64,000 nt of DNA from a virus: positions 1-64,000 of IMG/VR virus record IMGVR_UViG_3300042907_001080; one strand, given 5' to 3'. Shown piece by piece: positions 32,657 through 40,643 of the stretch. How positions within the stretch are numbered: the stretch's first letter is position 1; each line of letters starts with the position of its first letter. Below the pieces are notes generated by a model, which was not told the origin of the DNA, searched no databases, and worked only from the letters and a program-made list of their open reading frames with translations. The position numbers and the translations under genes are program-made.

Positions 32657-33414
32657 TTTCTTTCTATATCCTCTTCTATGCACTGATCTCCGTATTGTAT
32701 TTCTACAACTTTCAGAGGCTGATCGGTTTCGTTGCATAACTTATGCCATTGATGCTTGTTGATGTGTATATGTTGAAATCGAGTAAATTCACCTAGCAGA
32801 TCCATGTCTGTAGATTGGTCAACAGTATAGACTGTAGCGATGCCTTCAGACACGAACCAATGTTCTGCTCGATTTTGATGGCGTTGCATGCTGAGACAGG
32901 TTTTAGGTAATACCGTAAGTTCTTTGACTTTGACTTCTTGACCTTGTTCATGCAAGACACGATAGTATCCCCAGGCCCTACCGGTCTTAGGAGCCTTCCA
33001 TTCTTGAAGAATCCACGAACTAGAATTCATTTTATTTTCGCCGCCCACACCAAATACAAATGACAAATTGGAATCTACAACATCCATCTCTGGAATGTTA
33101 TCTTTGGTCCTATCGCCGCCATTGGCAAATATCAGTTTGGCATCGGGATAATGTGCTCGCACTTGTTGAATAAAATGTTTTGCTGATCCGTCATCGTCAT
33201 TAAAGGTATAAACTTCGTCAACCATCGATAGATTATTGATGATGCACAGTCGTTCGTTCCACGGCATAAAGGCCGCGCCTTTTTTACGGACAAGCCAATC
33301 GTCAGAATTTAATCCAACAATTAACATGTCTCCTAGAGTTTTTGCAGCTTTGAAGTAGGCAATGTGCCCGGAATGTAGGGGATCAAATCCACCAGTAATT
33401 AAAACGATTTTCAT
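32653..33414 (-). CDS. Nucleotidylyltransferase-cupin fusion (253 aa)
   Basis: Residues 1-140 are an RfaE/TagD-type cytidylyltransferase: GGFDPLHSGH with H14-x-x-H17 (HxGH), and the MPWNERLCII segment. Residues about 165-245 form a cupin like the C-terminal part of type II mannose-6-phosphate isomerase (SMQRHQNRAEHWFVSEG and HINKHQWHKLCN). The fusion suggests activation of a sugar phosphate to an NDP-sugar with isomerisation in one polypeptide. A GATAAATA box lies exactly 5 nt before the ATG. Confidence 0.8.
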   Translation of the reverse strand: MKIVLITGGFDPLHSGHIAYFKAAKTLGDMLIVGLNSDDWLVRKKGAAFMPWNERLCIINNLSMVDEVYTFNDDDGSAKHFIQQVRAHYPDAKLIFANGGDRTKDNIPEMDVVDSNLSFVFGVGGENKMNSSSWILQEWKAPKTGRAWGYYRVLHEQGQEVKVKELTVLPKTCLSMQRHQNRAEHWFVSEGIATVYTVDQSTDMDLLGEFTRFQHIHINKHQWHKLCNETDQPLKVVEIQYGDQCIEEDIERK

Positions 33415-33419
33415 GCAGA

Positions 33420-33427
33420 TATTTATC
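33420..33427 (-). promoter_or_regulatory. Late promoter box GATAAATA
   Basis: The minus-strand box ends 5 nt before the ATG at 33414; no ribosome site intervenes. It predicts a leaderless transcript for the glycan operon running down to 28408. Confidence 0.68.
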
Positions 33428-33446
33428 TGCGTATATTATCTAGTAT

Positions 33447-33902
33447 TTAAAGACTGGCGTCTTCTAGTCCAGATACTCGTAGTTTAACAATGTTGCTGAG
33501 ATGCCATTGTTTTTGGTCAAGTGCTTTGATAATGCCCAGCCATTTGTTGCGTAGAAGAGCGAAATCGTTGATAATTTTTTCAAAGTCTACAACGTCAGCT
33601 TCACCTTCAACGAACTTTTCACAGTCCCTTGAAGATAAAGCTCGTTGATAATTTTCGAGATACTTGCGAAAATGTTGACTGCGAAGTCTACGAAGTTCAA
33701 TATTTAAGTATTCAAGGATACCTTCAATTTCTTGAAGTTGATTAAAGCGTTCTTCCACAATGCCGGGCATCTGCGAACTTGCCTTCTCGATGTTACCCGC
33801 TATGCGGACATCTTGTTTTGCTTCGATTAACTCAGCTTCATAATAGGCCGCAGCATCTGGAATGTTGCTTATATCTTTACTAACCTTGTCGTACCAATTC
33901 AT
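33447..33902 (-). CDS. uvsY: UvsY-like recombination mediator (151 aa)
   Basis: Helical protein with GILEYLNIELRRLRSQHFRKYLENYQRALSSRDCEKF and FALLRNKWLGIIKAL, matching the UvsY family of marine T4-like phages (T4 UvsY 137 aa). UvsY loads the UvsX recombinase on gp32-coated single-stranded DNA. It lies directly downstream of the small conserved gene and UvsX, as in related phages. Confidence 0.85.
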   Translation of the reverse strand: MNWYDKVSKDISNIPDAAAYYEAELIEAKQDVRIAGNIEKASSQMPGIVEERFNQLQEIEGILEYLNIELRRLRSQHFRKYLENYQRALSSRDCEKFVEGEADVVDFEKIINDFALLRNKWLGIIKALDQKQWHLSNIVKLRVSGLEDASL

Positions 33903-34136
33903 TTATTCCTCTTCGTCGTAGCTGTCTACATCTTCTTCGATCTCTTCACCGTCGATGGCGTATGTGATAGCTTCGTCAAGAAAAGGATCTACTCCTTGCA
34001 AACTGTCTAACACACTTTCTTTGATACCGTAGTCAAGCAATGTGTTTACAAAATCAGTGGCCACATCCGGTCTTTGTTTTTCAGGAATATGTCCAATTAC
34101 CACGTGCCACAGGTCAGCGATTAAATCTTCTTTCAT
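33903..34136 (-). CDS. Small conserved protein between UvsX and UvsY (77 aa)
   Basis: Helical with a very acidic tail (IDGEEIEEDVDSYDEEE). It overlaps the end of uvsX by 4 nt and abuts uvsY with no gap, so it is co-translated with the recombination pair. Such a small gene recurs at this position in related phages as far as I know. A role in recombination is inferred from context only. Confidence 0.65.
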   Translation of the reverse strand: MKEDLIADLWHVVIGHIPEKQRPDVATDFVNTLLDYGIKESVLDSLQGVDPFLDEAITYAIDGEEIEEDVDSYDEEE

Positions 34137-35212
34137 TGTGCTTCCTCCAAGTCTGGTTCAACTGTAGTAGTTATCTCAGATGTGGAAATTTCACCATGTT
34201 TGGAAATATCTTCCATGGCAATGTCTAGGCCGTCTTTCTCATTACGTTCCCAAGCCTTGCGGAACTGCTTGATGATCTCGCCGTCTTTGGTAGTGTAGAC
34301 AAGGCTGTTACCTTCTTTCTTGAGCATGCCTTTGGCTTCGAACAGGTCGACTAATCCACTATATGGACTCATACCTGTTTCATAAGGAATCTCGACCTGC
34401 ACACTTTCAAACGGCTTTGCATAACGAGTTTTCATGATCTTACAAGCAGCACGAATACCTTGCACAGTTGTGGTCTTGTTGCCATCAGCATCGAGTTTCA
34501 GTTTCAATTTACGCATGGCAACCACGATTGAACTGGCGTAGATAAAGCCTTGACCGCCACTGATCTTGTCGTCTGGATCAAACATGTCTTGGCTTGCGTA
34601 TGTGTGATTGGTTGCGACTAGACCAATACCTAGACTACCAAACATGTTTACACAATTACGAACCAGTGCTGTGAGTGCTTTAGGTTTACGGCCCATGTCA
34701 CCTTTGAGATCCCCGGCTTGAAACTGGTTAACATCAGTGGGAGTCAGTAACATTCCAAGACTGTCAATGATGAACAATACTTTAGGACGCTCGTCTTCTG
34801 GCATTGTCTTGTATTCTGCAACAAATTCTGTAATAGTTTTTGCCACATCGTCAATCATGGCCATGTTAAGTTTCAACAACTTATCTGGACTTGTATCAAC
34901 TTCAAGTGCGTGTAACCATTTCTCGTCAAGCGCATTTTCTGTATCAATCAAGATCGGAAAGATACCTTGTGCTTGTGCATTCTTAACTAGATTGCCTGAA
35001 CAGATAAAACTCTTACCTGCGCCACTTTCGCCTGCAAATACTGTAACTTTACCTAGCGGAATACCACGTTTAAAGTCTCCGCTAATAAGATAATTTAATG
35101 CATAGTTGTTTGTACTGACCCAATCAGTTGGGTCGTTAAAGCCAATACTTAAACCGTCAATAGATTTAGTAATTGACTTTCTAAATTTAGAAATATCAAA
35201 TGCTTTTGCCAT
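34133..35212 (-). CDS. uvsX: UvsX-like RecA-family recombinase (359 aa)
   Basis: Strand-exchange ATPase. Walker A GESGAGKS at 61-68, Walker B VLFIIDSLGML near 145-155, and a loop region GGQGFIYASSIVVAMRK. The C-terminus is acidic. T4 UvsX is about 391 aa. With UvsY and gp32 in the same block it forms the recombination core. Only a weak ribosome site is seen. Confidence 0.9.
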   Translation of the reverse strand: MAKAFDISKFRKSITKSIDGLSIGFNDPTDWVSTNNYALNYLISGDFKRGIPLGKVTVFAGESGAGKSFICSGNLVKNAQAQGIFPILIDTENALDEKWLHALEVDTSPDKLLKLNMAMIDDVAKTITEFVAEYKTMPEDERPKVLFIIDSLGMLLTPTDVNQFQAGDLKGDMGRKPKALTALVRNCVNMFGSLGIGLVATNHTYASQDMFDPDDKISGGQGFIYASSIVVAMRKLKLKLDADGNKTTTVQGIRAACKIMKTRYAKPFESVQVEIPYETGMSPYSGLVDLFEAKGMLKKEGNSLVYTTKDGEIIKQFRKAWERNEKDGLDIAMEDISKHGEISTSEITTTVEPDLEEAQ

Positions 35213-35213
35213 A

Positions 35214-35405
35214 TTAATTGTCCAGGTCCATTGCGTTGTATTCTTTGATTAACGCAATTAATTCTTCTTCTGTGTTGCAGACTGTTTTAGAATTCTTCCA
35301 TTCTTCTTTTTTATCACGCCCGCTAATTTCAACCATCCAAGCATTATCATAACGATTGATCGTGATTGATTCGCTCACTTTTGTTAATTTAGTTAGTTTT
35401 GCCAT
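35214..35405 (-). CDS. Small conserved phage protein (63 aa)
   Basis: Starts MAKLTKLTKVSESITINRYDNAW, with a predicted beta-hairpin and an acidic C-terminus. AGGAAAATAATAATG fixes the start at 35405. It sits between gp32 and uvsX and is separated from gp32 by a hairpin terminator. Function unknown. Confidence 0.6.
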   Translation of the reverse strand: MAKLTKLTKVSESITINRYDNAWMVEISGRDKKEEWKNSKTVCNTEEELIALIKEYNAMDLDN

Positions 35406-35420
35406 TATTATTTTCCTAGA

Positions 35421-35453
35421 AATGAAAGAGAGTGCGAGATTGCCTCGCACTCT
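35421..35453 (-). terminator. Intrinsic terminator downstream of gp32
   Basis: Arms AGAGTGCGAG (35429-35438) and CTCGCACTCT (35444-35453) form a perfect 10-bp stem with a 5-base loop. On the minus strand it follows the gp32 stop and is followed by a T-rich run. It may limit read-through into uvsX. Confidence 0.75.
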
Positions 35454-35466
35454 ATGTTTAGTCTAA

Positions 35467-36435
35467 TTACTTCTGACGATTGCGAATCATGGCAAGAATG
35501 TCTTGCGCACGACTAGCAGATTCTGTTGAAGCTGCCGGAGCGGCTGCTGGAGCGGCCTTAACTACAGGAGCTGGTTCGTCATCTGCATCTGCAATAGGAG
35601 CAGCAACAGCCGTTGGTCTATTAGGATCACCAGTGGCTTGGCTCATGCCTGCTGGTTTAAAATATTGTCCCCAACGTTCCATGTCATAGGCTTCACCATC
35701 TACAGAAGCTTCAAACATTTCTTTCATGACTTTAAGTTCAACATCAGTGGGTTTCTTTGGCAAGAAGCCGCTGAGATCAAAAAGACCATGTGACTCTACT
35801 GCCGCTGATTCAACATCTGTCAGTGAACGCTCACGTCGGCTCCACTTTGATGTAGAGTAGTCAGCAAAGCCACCTTTTGATGTCTTGGCAATACGGAAGT
35901 CGAGACCTTTCAGATAGTCTGTTGGCAACTCATCCAATTCCGGATCCATCAACGCTGAACGGATGATAGCATAGATCTGAGGTCCGATAATAAATCTACG
36001 GATAGGGTTGTCTGGAAGTTTATCTTCCTTGAGTGGATCTTCAACCACAAAGCCTTGGAAAATGTATGAACGCTTTTTCCAATATTTACGACCCATTTCT
36101 TCCAATGATTTATCTTTAAACCAACCACGCACTTCTGATAGGATTGGACATGCTGTGCCGTCGTTATACATTTCCACACAGGGAACTTGTACCTGCACTG
36201 CTCTGCTGTCTGTTTCACCTTTGATGCCAGCGAATGGCAATTTGATCATCGCACGTTCTACCCAGAAGAATGTGTTGTTAGGATTGCCATCAGGTAAGAA
36301 ACGTACAACGGCTTCTTTGCCTTCTTGCATATTCCAGTGTGGGTAAATTGCGTTGTCTCCACCGCCAGTGGATTGTCCTGTGGACTTTGATTGTGCTTCT
36401 TGAAGTTTAGCACGGATTTCTGATAATGTTGCCAT
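35467..36435 (-). CDS. 32: gp32-like single-stranded DNA-binding protein (322 aa)
   Basis: Cooperative ssDNA-binding protein for replication and recombination. The N-terminus (MATLSEIRAKLQEAQ) carries the cooperativity helix, the core has the OB fold with AVVRFLPDGN and a zinc-like region (CVEMYNDGTACPI), and an Ala/Pro-rich acidic tail ends with SASRAQDILAMIRNRQK. T4 gp32 is 301 aa. A strong AAGGAGG ribosome site is present. Two promoter types lie upstream. Confidence 0.9.
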   Translation of the reverse strand: MATLSEIRAKLQEAQSKSTGQSTGGGDNAIYPHWNMQEGKEAVVRFLPDGNPNNTFFWVERAMIKLPFAGIKGETDSRAVQVQVPCVEMYNDGTACPILSEVRGWFKDKSLEEMGRKYWKKRSYIFQGFVVEDPLKEDKLPDNPIRRFIIGPQIYAIIRSALMDPELDELPTDYLKGLDFRIAKTSKGGFADYSTSKWSRRERSLTDVESAAVESHGLFDLSGFLPKKPTDVELKVMKEMFEASVDGEAYDMERWGQYFKPAGMSQATGDPNRPTAVAAPIADADDEPAPVVKAAPAAAPAASTESASRAQDILAMIRNRQK

Positions 36436-36492
36436 TTTAAATGCCTCCTTGTGTTATGCCTAAAATGTTTATATGCCTTATGCACATGTTTT

Positions 36493-36521
36493 ATTATGCG
36501 CTTTTTATTTATCAAGGTCAA
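36493..36521 (-). promoter_or_regulatory. Sigma70 promoter (TTGACC-N17-CATAAT) with embedded late box, gp32
   Basis: On the minus strand TTGACC (36516-36521), 17 bases, CATAAT (36493-36498). The spacer itself contains GATAAATA (36506-36513). Leader about 50 nt with AAGGAGG. Dual early and late use fits the need for gp32 throughout infection. Confidence 0.75.
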
Positions 36522-36544
36522 CGATTATCTACGTATTTTTTGAT

Positions 36545-36590
36545 TTATCTTACCAAAAGAAAAAGCGGGTCAGGCCCACTTTTTCTTATA
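36545..36590 (-). terminator. Terminator at the end of the 36570 gene
   Basis: On the minus strand AAAAAGTGGG - loop - CCCGCTTTTTCTTTT forms a hairpin flanked by A and T runs, so it can act in both directions. The stop codon of the 36570 reading frame lies in the loop. Confidence 0.7.
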
Positions 36591-36752
36591 TGCTGCCATG
36601 GCTCGTTGCCTAGCTAGCCATAATCTAAATTTTACATACTCTGATAAGTCATCATCAACTACCTTACCAAAGTCTCGAGCCTTTAGATTACGACCAAATG
36701 TGACTTCATCATCAACAACGAAGTCACTATCGTCTAACCCGAAATTACTTCG
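36570..36752 (-). CDS. Conserved acidic C-terminal domain lacking its own start codon (60 aa)
   Basis: The segment FGLDDSDFVVDDEVTFG...ARDFGKVVDDDLSEYVKFRLWLARQRAM has the look of a conserved phage protein, but no ATG, GTG or TTG precedes it in frame after 36760. It lies in the +1 frame of the secreted-protein gene and begins at that gene's stop. A +1 slip at AAG-TAA-T (36744-36750) would join them; an indel error or lost start is the alternative. The full-length frame from 36920 also exists but encodes implausible His/Leu/Gln repeats. Confidence 0.55.
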   Translation of the reverse strand, partial: RSNFGLDDSDFVVDDEVTFGRNLKARDFGKVVDDDLSEYVKFRLWLARQRAMAAYKKKWA

Positions 36753-36942
36753 CTGGAGTAGCGGCTTTTGCGTCTGCTTTAGCTGGCTCTTTCTTAGCAG
36801 GTTCACTTTTTGCAGGCGTTGCTGCCTTTGCAGGAGCAGATGCAGCTGGTTTAGCTTCTTCTTTCTTAGCAGGTGCAGCAGGTGCTTGTGCAAATGCTGA
36901 TACTGCAAATGCTGATACAATGATTGCGATTACTGATTTCAT
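36745..36942 (-). CDS. Secreted Ala/Lys/Pro-rich protein (65 aa)
   Basis: A Sec-type signal peptide (MKSVIAIIVSAFAVSAFAQA, cut after AFA) is followed by repeated APAKKEE/PAKAATPAK units, giving an extended, highly charged mature peptide of about 47 residues. AAAGGAAACTTTAAAATG provides a good ribosome site. It resembles small periplasmic proteins of beta- and gammaproteobacteria more than phage proteins, so it may have been acquired from the host. A role in the envelope is inferred. Confidence 0.7.
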   Translation of the reverse strand: MKSVIAIIVSAFAVSAFAQAPAAPAKKEEAKPAASAPAKAATPAKSEPAKKEPAKADAKAATPAK

Positions 36943-37046
36943 TTTAAAGTTTCCTTTAGGTTGTTTTACGCAAAGAATATTCCCTACGTATATATATAAC
37001 GCTTTAATAAGACTAAACGTTTACATAAAAGTTTGATTTCATTTCG

Positions 37047-37073
37047 CCAAAAAGAAAGGGCACCTAAGTGCCC
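37047..37073 (-). terminator. Intrinsic terminator after the 37095 gene
   Basis: GGGCAC (37058-37063) and GTGCCC (37068-37073) pair around a 4-base loop; on the minus strand the T-rich run TTTCTTTTT follows. It closes the packaging operon. Confidence 0.8.
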
Positions 37074-37094
37074 AATCTAACTGCGACGAAACTT

Positions 37095-38987
37095 TTAATA
37101 GCCTGCTAATTCTCTAATGCGTGATAGTTCTTGAAGTTCTGGATTTTGATCGGTACTCTGCTGTGGTGCCATACGTTCTACAAATTTACGAGCAACTTGT
37201 TCTGCCTGTTCGCCAAACTTCTTGCCTACCATAATAGCAACACCTTCTGGGCCTTTGGGAAATGTGCCTGTGTCACGATCATAAAATGATGTGATAAACT
37301 CTGCTAACTCTTCGGTGTTTAATCTTTCTTTTCTCTTTTCAAAATCACGTTTGGGTTTGTCGTCTTTGTATTCTACATCTTTCATAGTTAACGGTGACTG
37401 GCCTGCTTTTTTTCTATCTACTGCTGGTCTTTCGTAGTCTCTTGGATTGTCGGGATCCACAGCTTCTCGCGGCAATGGCTCTTGTGCAGGCGCAACCGCT
37501 GCCGCTGGATCAACTGGTGCTGGTTCCGCTTCCGGAGCAGTTTGATCAACTCCCTGGGTCGCTTCCGGGTCATCTACCATATCGCCAAAATCCAACTGTT
37601 CTAGTGTTTCAGGTGCATTGAATTCCAACCAATCTTTGACCAATGGTCTTACACATGCATCTGGATCTTGTGCTGCCTGTTCTTTGATTCTTTTATACAA
37701 TTCTGGATCTTCGATTAATCCTTTAAGACTTTCAATGGCGTTGGTTCCATCGACACCTGCTGGGAAGTGTTGTCCTACAAGTTCTTGTAGTCCCTGTAAT
37801 GCTGCTGCCTGCTCTTCAGGATCTTCACTGGTTACCGCACTTTCTTCGCCTAGTGCCATTACCCAATTTTCAAATTGAGCAAATGGGTCATTGTCTTCTG
37901 TTTCAACTGTAAGGTCTTCGTTGTTGATTTCTTCTTGTGTCATAGCGACTATGTCGTCATAGCCTATAGTGCTTCCTTCTTTCATTAGTCTGTATAAGAC
38001 CGGAAACACAGTTGCAATATCTTCTTTAAACGATCTGACTGTGAATTTTTGTTTAAAATCTTCTACCACGTCTTGAGGTATTTCCTCGTTGGGGTTTGCC
38101 TGGAATGATTCTCTGTAAGCCTCGTAGTGACTTTGTTTGCTCAATGCCTTGATCTGTTCTCTAAGATGATTTAGATATTCTGTGCTTCTTTCGACCACTG
38201 AGTTGGTTTCGGAATTCATTAGATCGTTACGGACCACATAGTTACCAAAACTTTTCAACTGTGCAATTTCTTCGCTCATTTGCGTAATACTTTTGCCTAG
38301 ATCATCGTAAGGCAGGCCGCCATTGGCCACATGGCGCTGCATGGCTCTAGCACCAGCTAGATGAATAAATGGATATTTGAATCTTTCACCGTCTTGATTT
38401 TCTACAAACAAGGCACCGATATTTCTGGTTCTAGAACCTGGTTGTGTGTCATCCATCACTGCTTGATTATGTTTAATGATCAAACGTGTGTCCATTAATT
38501 TTTGATAGCTCATTGTTTTGCTACCATACATTGAGCTTTCGCTCATTATGTTTTCACTCATTGTGCTTTCTCCAACTGGTTTTTGTATCGTATTTGTCTG
38601 TGGTTTAGGTTGTGCGTTCTGACTAAGGAATTGATAATCTCGTTTGTCAAGATTGTCTTTGGCAATGTCTCTGGTGTCAAAACTCAATAATCTGCGTTTG
38701 GCAAATTGACGCAGTTCTTTTAAGAATCCGTACCAATTTGTTTTTTGTCCATCATCCATGCCTTCGGTAATTCCATTGGAAAAATACACTTTCATGGAGT
38801 TGGGTTCAGCAAGACTGATGCTGACATGCCCTATGGGATTCTGGCCTTCTGTGTAGTCAAAATCAAAGAATCTTGCCTGTTCCGGATTGATGGTTATCTC
38901 ACCGGTTTCGGCACCTAATTTCAGCCCAGAGAAGCGGCTGCGTACTTTGTAGAATAAATCGGTGGCTATGTTGTTTGTTGCGTCCAT
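37095..38987 (-). CDS. Large conserved virion-associated protein (630 aa)
   Basis: Starts MDATNNIATDLFYKVRSRFSGLKLG, with a beta-rich N-terminal 130 residues, a helical middle (SITQMSEEIAQLKSFGNYV...), an acidic Pro/Ala/Glu-rich linker near 480-530 and a C-terminal helix ending ELSRIRELAGY. The start at 38987 is used because a GATAAATA late box ends 5 nt before that ATG; the longer TTG-started frame would cross the box. It lies directly after the terminase. I think this is a structural protein of marine T4-like phages; function unproven. Confidence 0.65.
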   Translation of the reverse strand: MDATNNIATDLFYKVRSRFSGLKLGAETGEITINPEQARFFDFDYTEGQNPIGHVSISLAEPNSMKVYFSNGITEGMDDGQKTNWYGFLKELRQFAKRRLLSFDTRDIAKDNLDKRDYQFLSQNAQPKPQTNTIQKPVGESTMSENIMSESSMYGSKTMSYQKLMDTRLIIKHNQAVMDDTQPGSRTRNIGALFVENQDGERFKYPFIHLAGARAMQRHVANGGLPYDDLGKSITQMSEEIAQLKSFGNYVVRNDLMNSETNSVVERSTEYLNHLREQIKALSKQSHYEAYRESFQANPNEEIPQDVVEDFKQKFTVRSFKEDIATVFPVLYRLMKEGSTIGYDDIVAMTQEEINNEDLTVETEDNDPFAQFENWVMALGEESAVTSEDPEEQAAALQGLQELVGQHFPAGVDGTNAIESLKGLIEDPELYKRIKEQAAQDPDACVRPLVKDWLEFNAPETLEQLDFGDMVDDPEATQGVDQTAPEAEPAPVDPAAAVAPAQEPLPREAVDPDNPRDYERPAVDRKKAGQSPLTMKDVEYKDDKPKRDFEKRKERLNTEELAEFITSFYDRDTGTFPKGPEGVAIMVGKKFGEQAEQVARKFVERMAPQQSTDQNPELQELSRIRELAGY

Positions 38988-38992
38988 AAGTA

Positions 38993-39000
38993 TATTTATC
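38993..39000 (-). promoter_or_regulatory. Late promoter box GATAAATA overlapping the gp17 stop
   Basis: Minus-strand box, 5 nt before the ATG at 38987; its first two bases (GA) are part of the TGA stop of gp17 (38999-39001). Predicted start equals the A of ATG. Confidence 0.7.
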
Positions 39001-40585
39001 AAAGACCCATACTGACAAAGATCGGCATAGGCATGGATTCATCGGTGATTTTTTCTGTCATTTTATCGTAGATCTGCGGATCCCAGTCCGCTAACACATC
39101 TGCCATGCGCATGATTAACAGTGTTGAACTGACTAAATCGTCATGTTCTCCACTCTTGGCTTTAAAACCCAGCCCTGAAGCAATATATGTTTTTAGCTCA
39201 GATATCAACGGTTTGCTGTTGATAGTCATCTTGTGATTTTCGATCATGTTTTTTAGTTGACTGCAAGCAGATATTTTACTTCTGTGCGTGGTATTAAATC
39301 CTTTACGGAACTTGCGTATGTGTCCTTTGCGGATGGGCTCACTAAGAAACAGTCCATGAAAGTTTTCTTCGCCTATATCGTTGATAACTATCAGAGCAGA
39401 TTCACCTATTGTATTATTTTCAACACTGTAATACATGATAGGTGCACCGCCTCGTTCTTCGCCTCTGTCATGTATGTATTTTAGTATTTCTCTCAAGACT
39501 CTGACCTGTTGCTGCACAGGCGTGGTATTGTGATGCCACTCTGCTACTTGTATCATTTCAGGCATTTCGTAGACTTGGATGGCTCCGTAGTCACCACCTG
39601 TGCCTAGGCTGGGATCTAAAGCTATTAGATATGTGGCTTTGGGATTTATATCTTTATACCAACGAGTCTGCCCCATGTTCATCATAGGGTCTGAACCTGC
39701 AAGTTCAACCAACTTCACAGAGTTGATTAAAGTTTCGTCATAGATCAAGAACTCGCATTCAAACTCTCTACGGAACCGTTCTTCGCCAATCTTGGCACGT
39801 TCTAATCTAGCCCACTCGTCATCCCTGTCTGGATGTTCCTTCCAGTGTGCGAAGAAGGGGAAGAAACCGTTGACTCCTAGTTTAGTTTCATTGCCGAAGT
39901 CGTCAAACCGTTTGTTGGCTTCTAACCAAATCATAGCAAATTGATCTTCGTCACTGTTAGGAGTTGATGTGATAATAGCTTTACCGCCTGTGGCCAGCGT
40001 AGGTGATAATGCTGTCCAGAATTCTTTGGCTTTTTCCGGCGGCTGCACGAATGCAAACTCATCGCAATAGATTAGAGAAAGAGATTTACCACGACCTGTG
40101 TTTTCTGTGGTAGTAGTTGCTTGTATACGTGATCCGTTGTCGTATTCAATGGTGTTTCTGTTGTATGAATACACTCCAGCTCGAATAAAGTCGGGTAAAT
40201 TTTCATAGGCGTATCTATAACGATCCATGATGTCTCGAGCACCTTCATACTTGTGTGCCGCTATCAATACCTGCACATCTGGCATAAACTGTGTATACCA
40301 CAACAGGTATGCCACTGCACATGTAGTCTTACCCATCTGGCGCGGCAACATGGCTATGCATTCTTTGTTTGTGTGATATGCGTCAATCAACAATTCTTGA
40401 AACCCGTAGGGCTCAAATGGTATTGATCCTCTAGTAGGGTGTTGTATCTTGATAAAGTTTTTAGCAAAGTATAGCGGACCGGTTACTGGATCCATACAAG
40501 CTTCTAGATGCTTGACTTCGTCGAGATTATAGCGTATCTGTGCATGGGCTTTCTTAATTAGATTGCCGTCTAAGGATTTTGACAT
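38999..40585 (-). CDS. 17: Terminase large subunit, gp17-like (528 aa)
   Basis: Packaging motor ATPase and nuclease. A Walker A-like RQMGKT at 82-87, Walker B LIYCDEFAF with D175/E176, an ITSTPN coupling motif and the C-terminal RNase H-fold nuclease beginning LIALDPSLGTGGDYGA. T4 gp17 is 610 aa. The promoter ATTAAATA is 5 nt before the ATG at 40585. Confidence 0.92.
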   Translation of the reverse strand: MSKSLDGNLIKKAHAQIRYNLDEVKHLEACMDPVTGPLYFAKNFIKIQHPTRGSIPFEPYGFQELLIDAYHTNKECIAMLPRQMGKTTCAVAYLLWYTQFMPDVQVLIAAHKYEGARDIMDRYRYAYENLPDFIRAGVYSYNRNTIEYDNGSRIQATTTTENTGRGKSLSLIYCDEFAFVQPPEKAKEFWTALSPTLATGGKAIITSTPNSDEDQFAMIWLEANKRFDDFGNETKLGVNGFFPFFAHWKEHPDRDDEWARLERAKIGEERFRREFECEFLIYDETLINSVKLVELAGSDPMMNMGQTRWYKDINPKATYLIALDPSLGTGGDYGAIQVYEMPEMIQVAEWHHNTTPVQQQVRVLREILKYIHDRGEERGGAPIMYYSVENNTIGESALIVINDIGEENFHGLFLSEPIRKGHIRKFRKGFNTTHRSKISACSQLKNMIENHKMTINSKPLISELKTYIASGLGFKAKSGEHDDLVSSTLLIMRMADVLADWDPQIYDKMTEKITDESMPMPIFVSMGL

Positions 40586-40590
40586 ATGTT

Positions 40591-40598
40591 TATTTAAT
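40591..40598 (-). promoter_or_regulatory. Late promoter-like box ATTAAATA
   Basis: Minus-strand variant of the late box, 5 nt before the ATG of gp17 at 40585, just after the terminator of the upstream gene. Confidence 0.5.
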
Positions 40599-40599
40599 G

Positions 40600-40627
40600 A
40601 AAAAAATAGGCTCCGAAGAGCCTATTT
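40600..40627 (-). terminator. Intrinsic terminator after the 40644 gene
   Basis: AATAGGCTC (40605-40613) and GAGCCTATT (40618-40626) form a 9-bp stem with a 4-base loop (TTCG on the minus strand), followed on the minus strand by a T run. It separates the 40644 gene from gp17. Confidence 0.82.
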
Positions 40628-40643
40628 GATTTATTAGTTTATA

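Noticed and set aside
36570-36920. Full 116-codon frame spanning the secreted-protein gene
   Set aside because: Its first half (His/Leu/Gln/Lys repeats) is an out-of-frame reading of the A/K/P-rich gene; only the last 60 codons look real, so they are reported separately.
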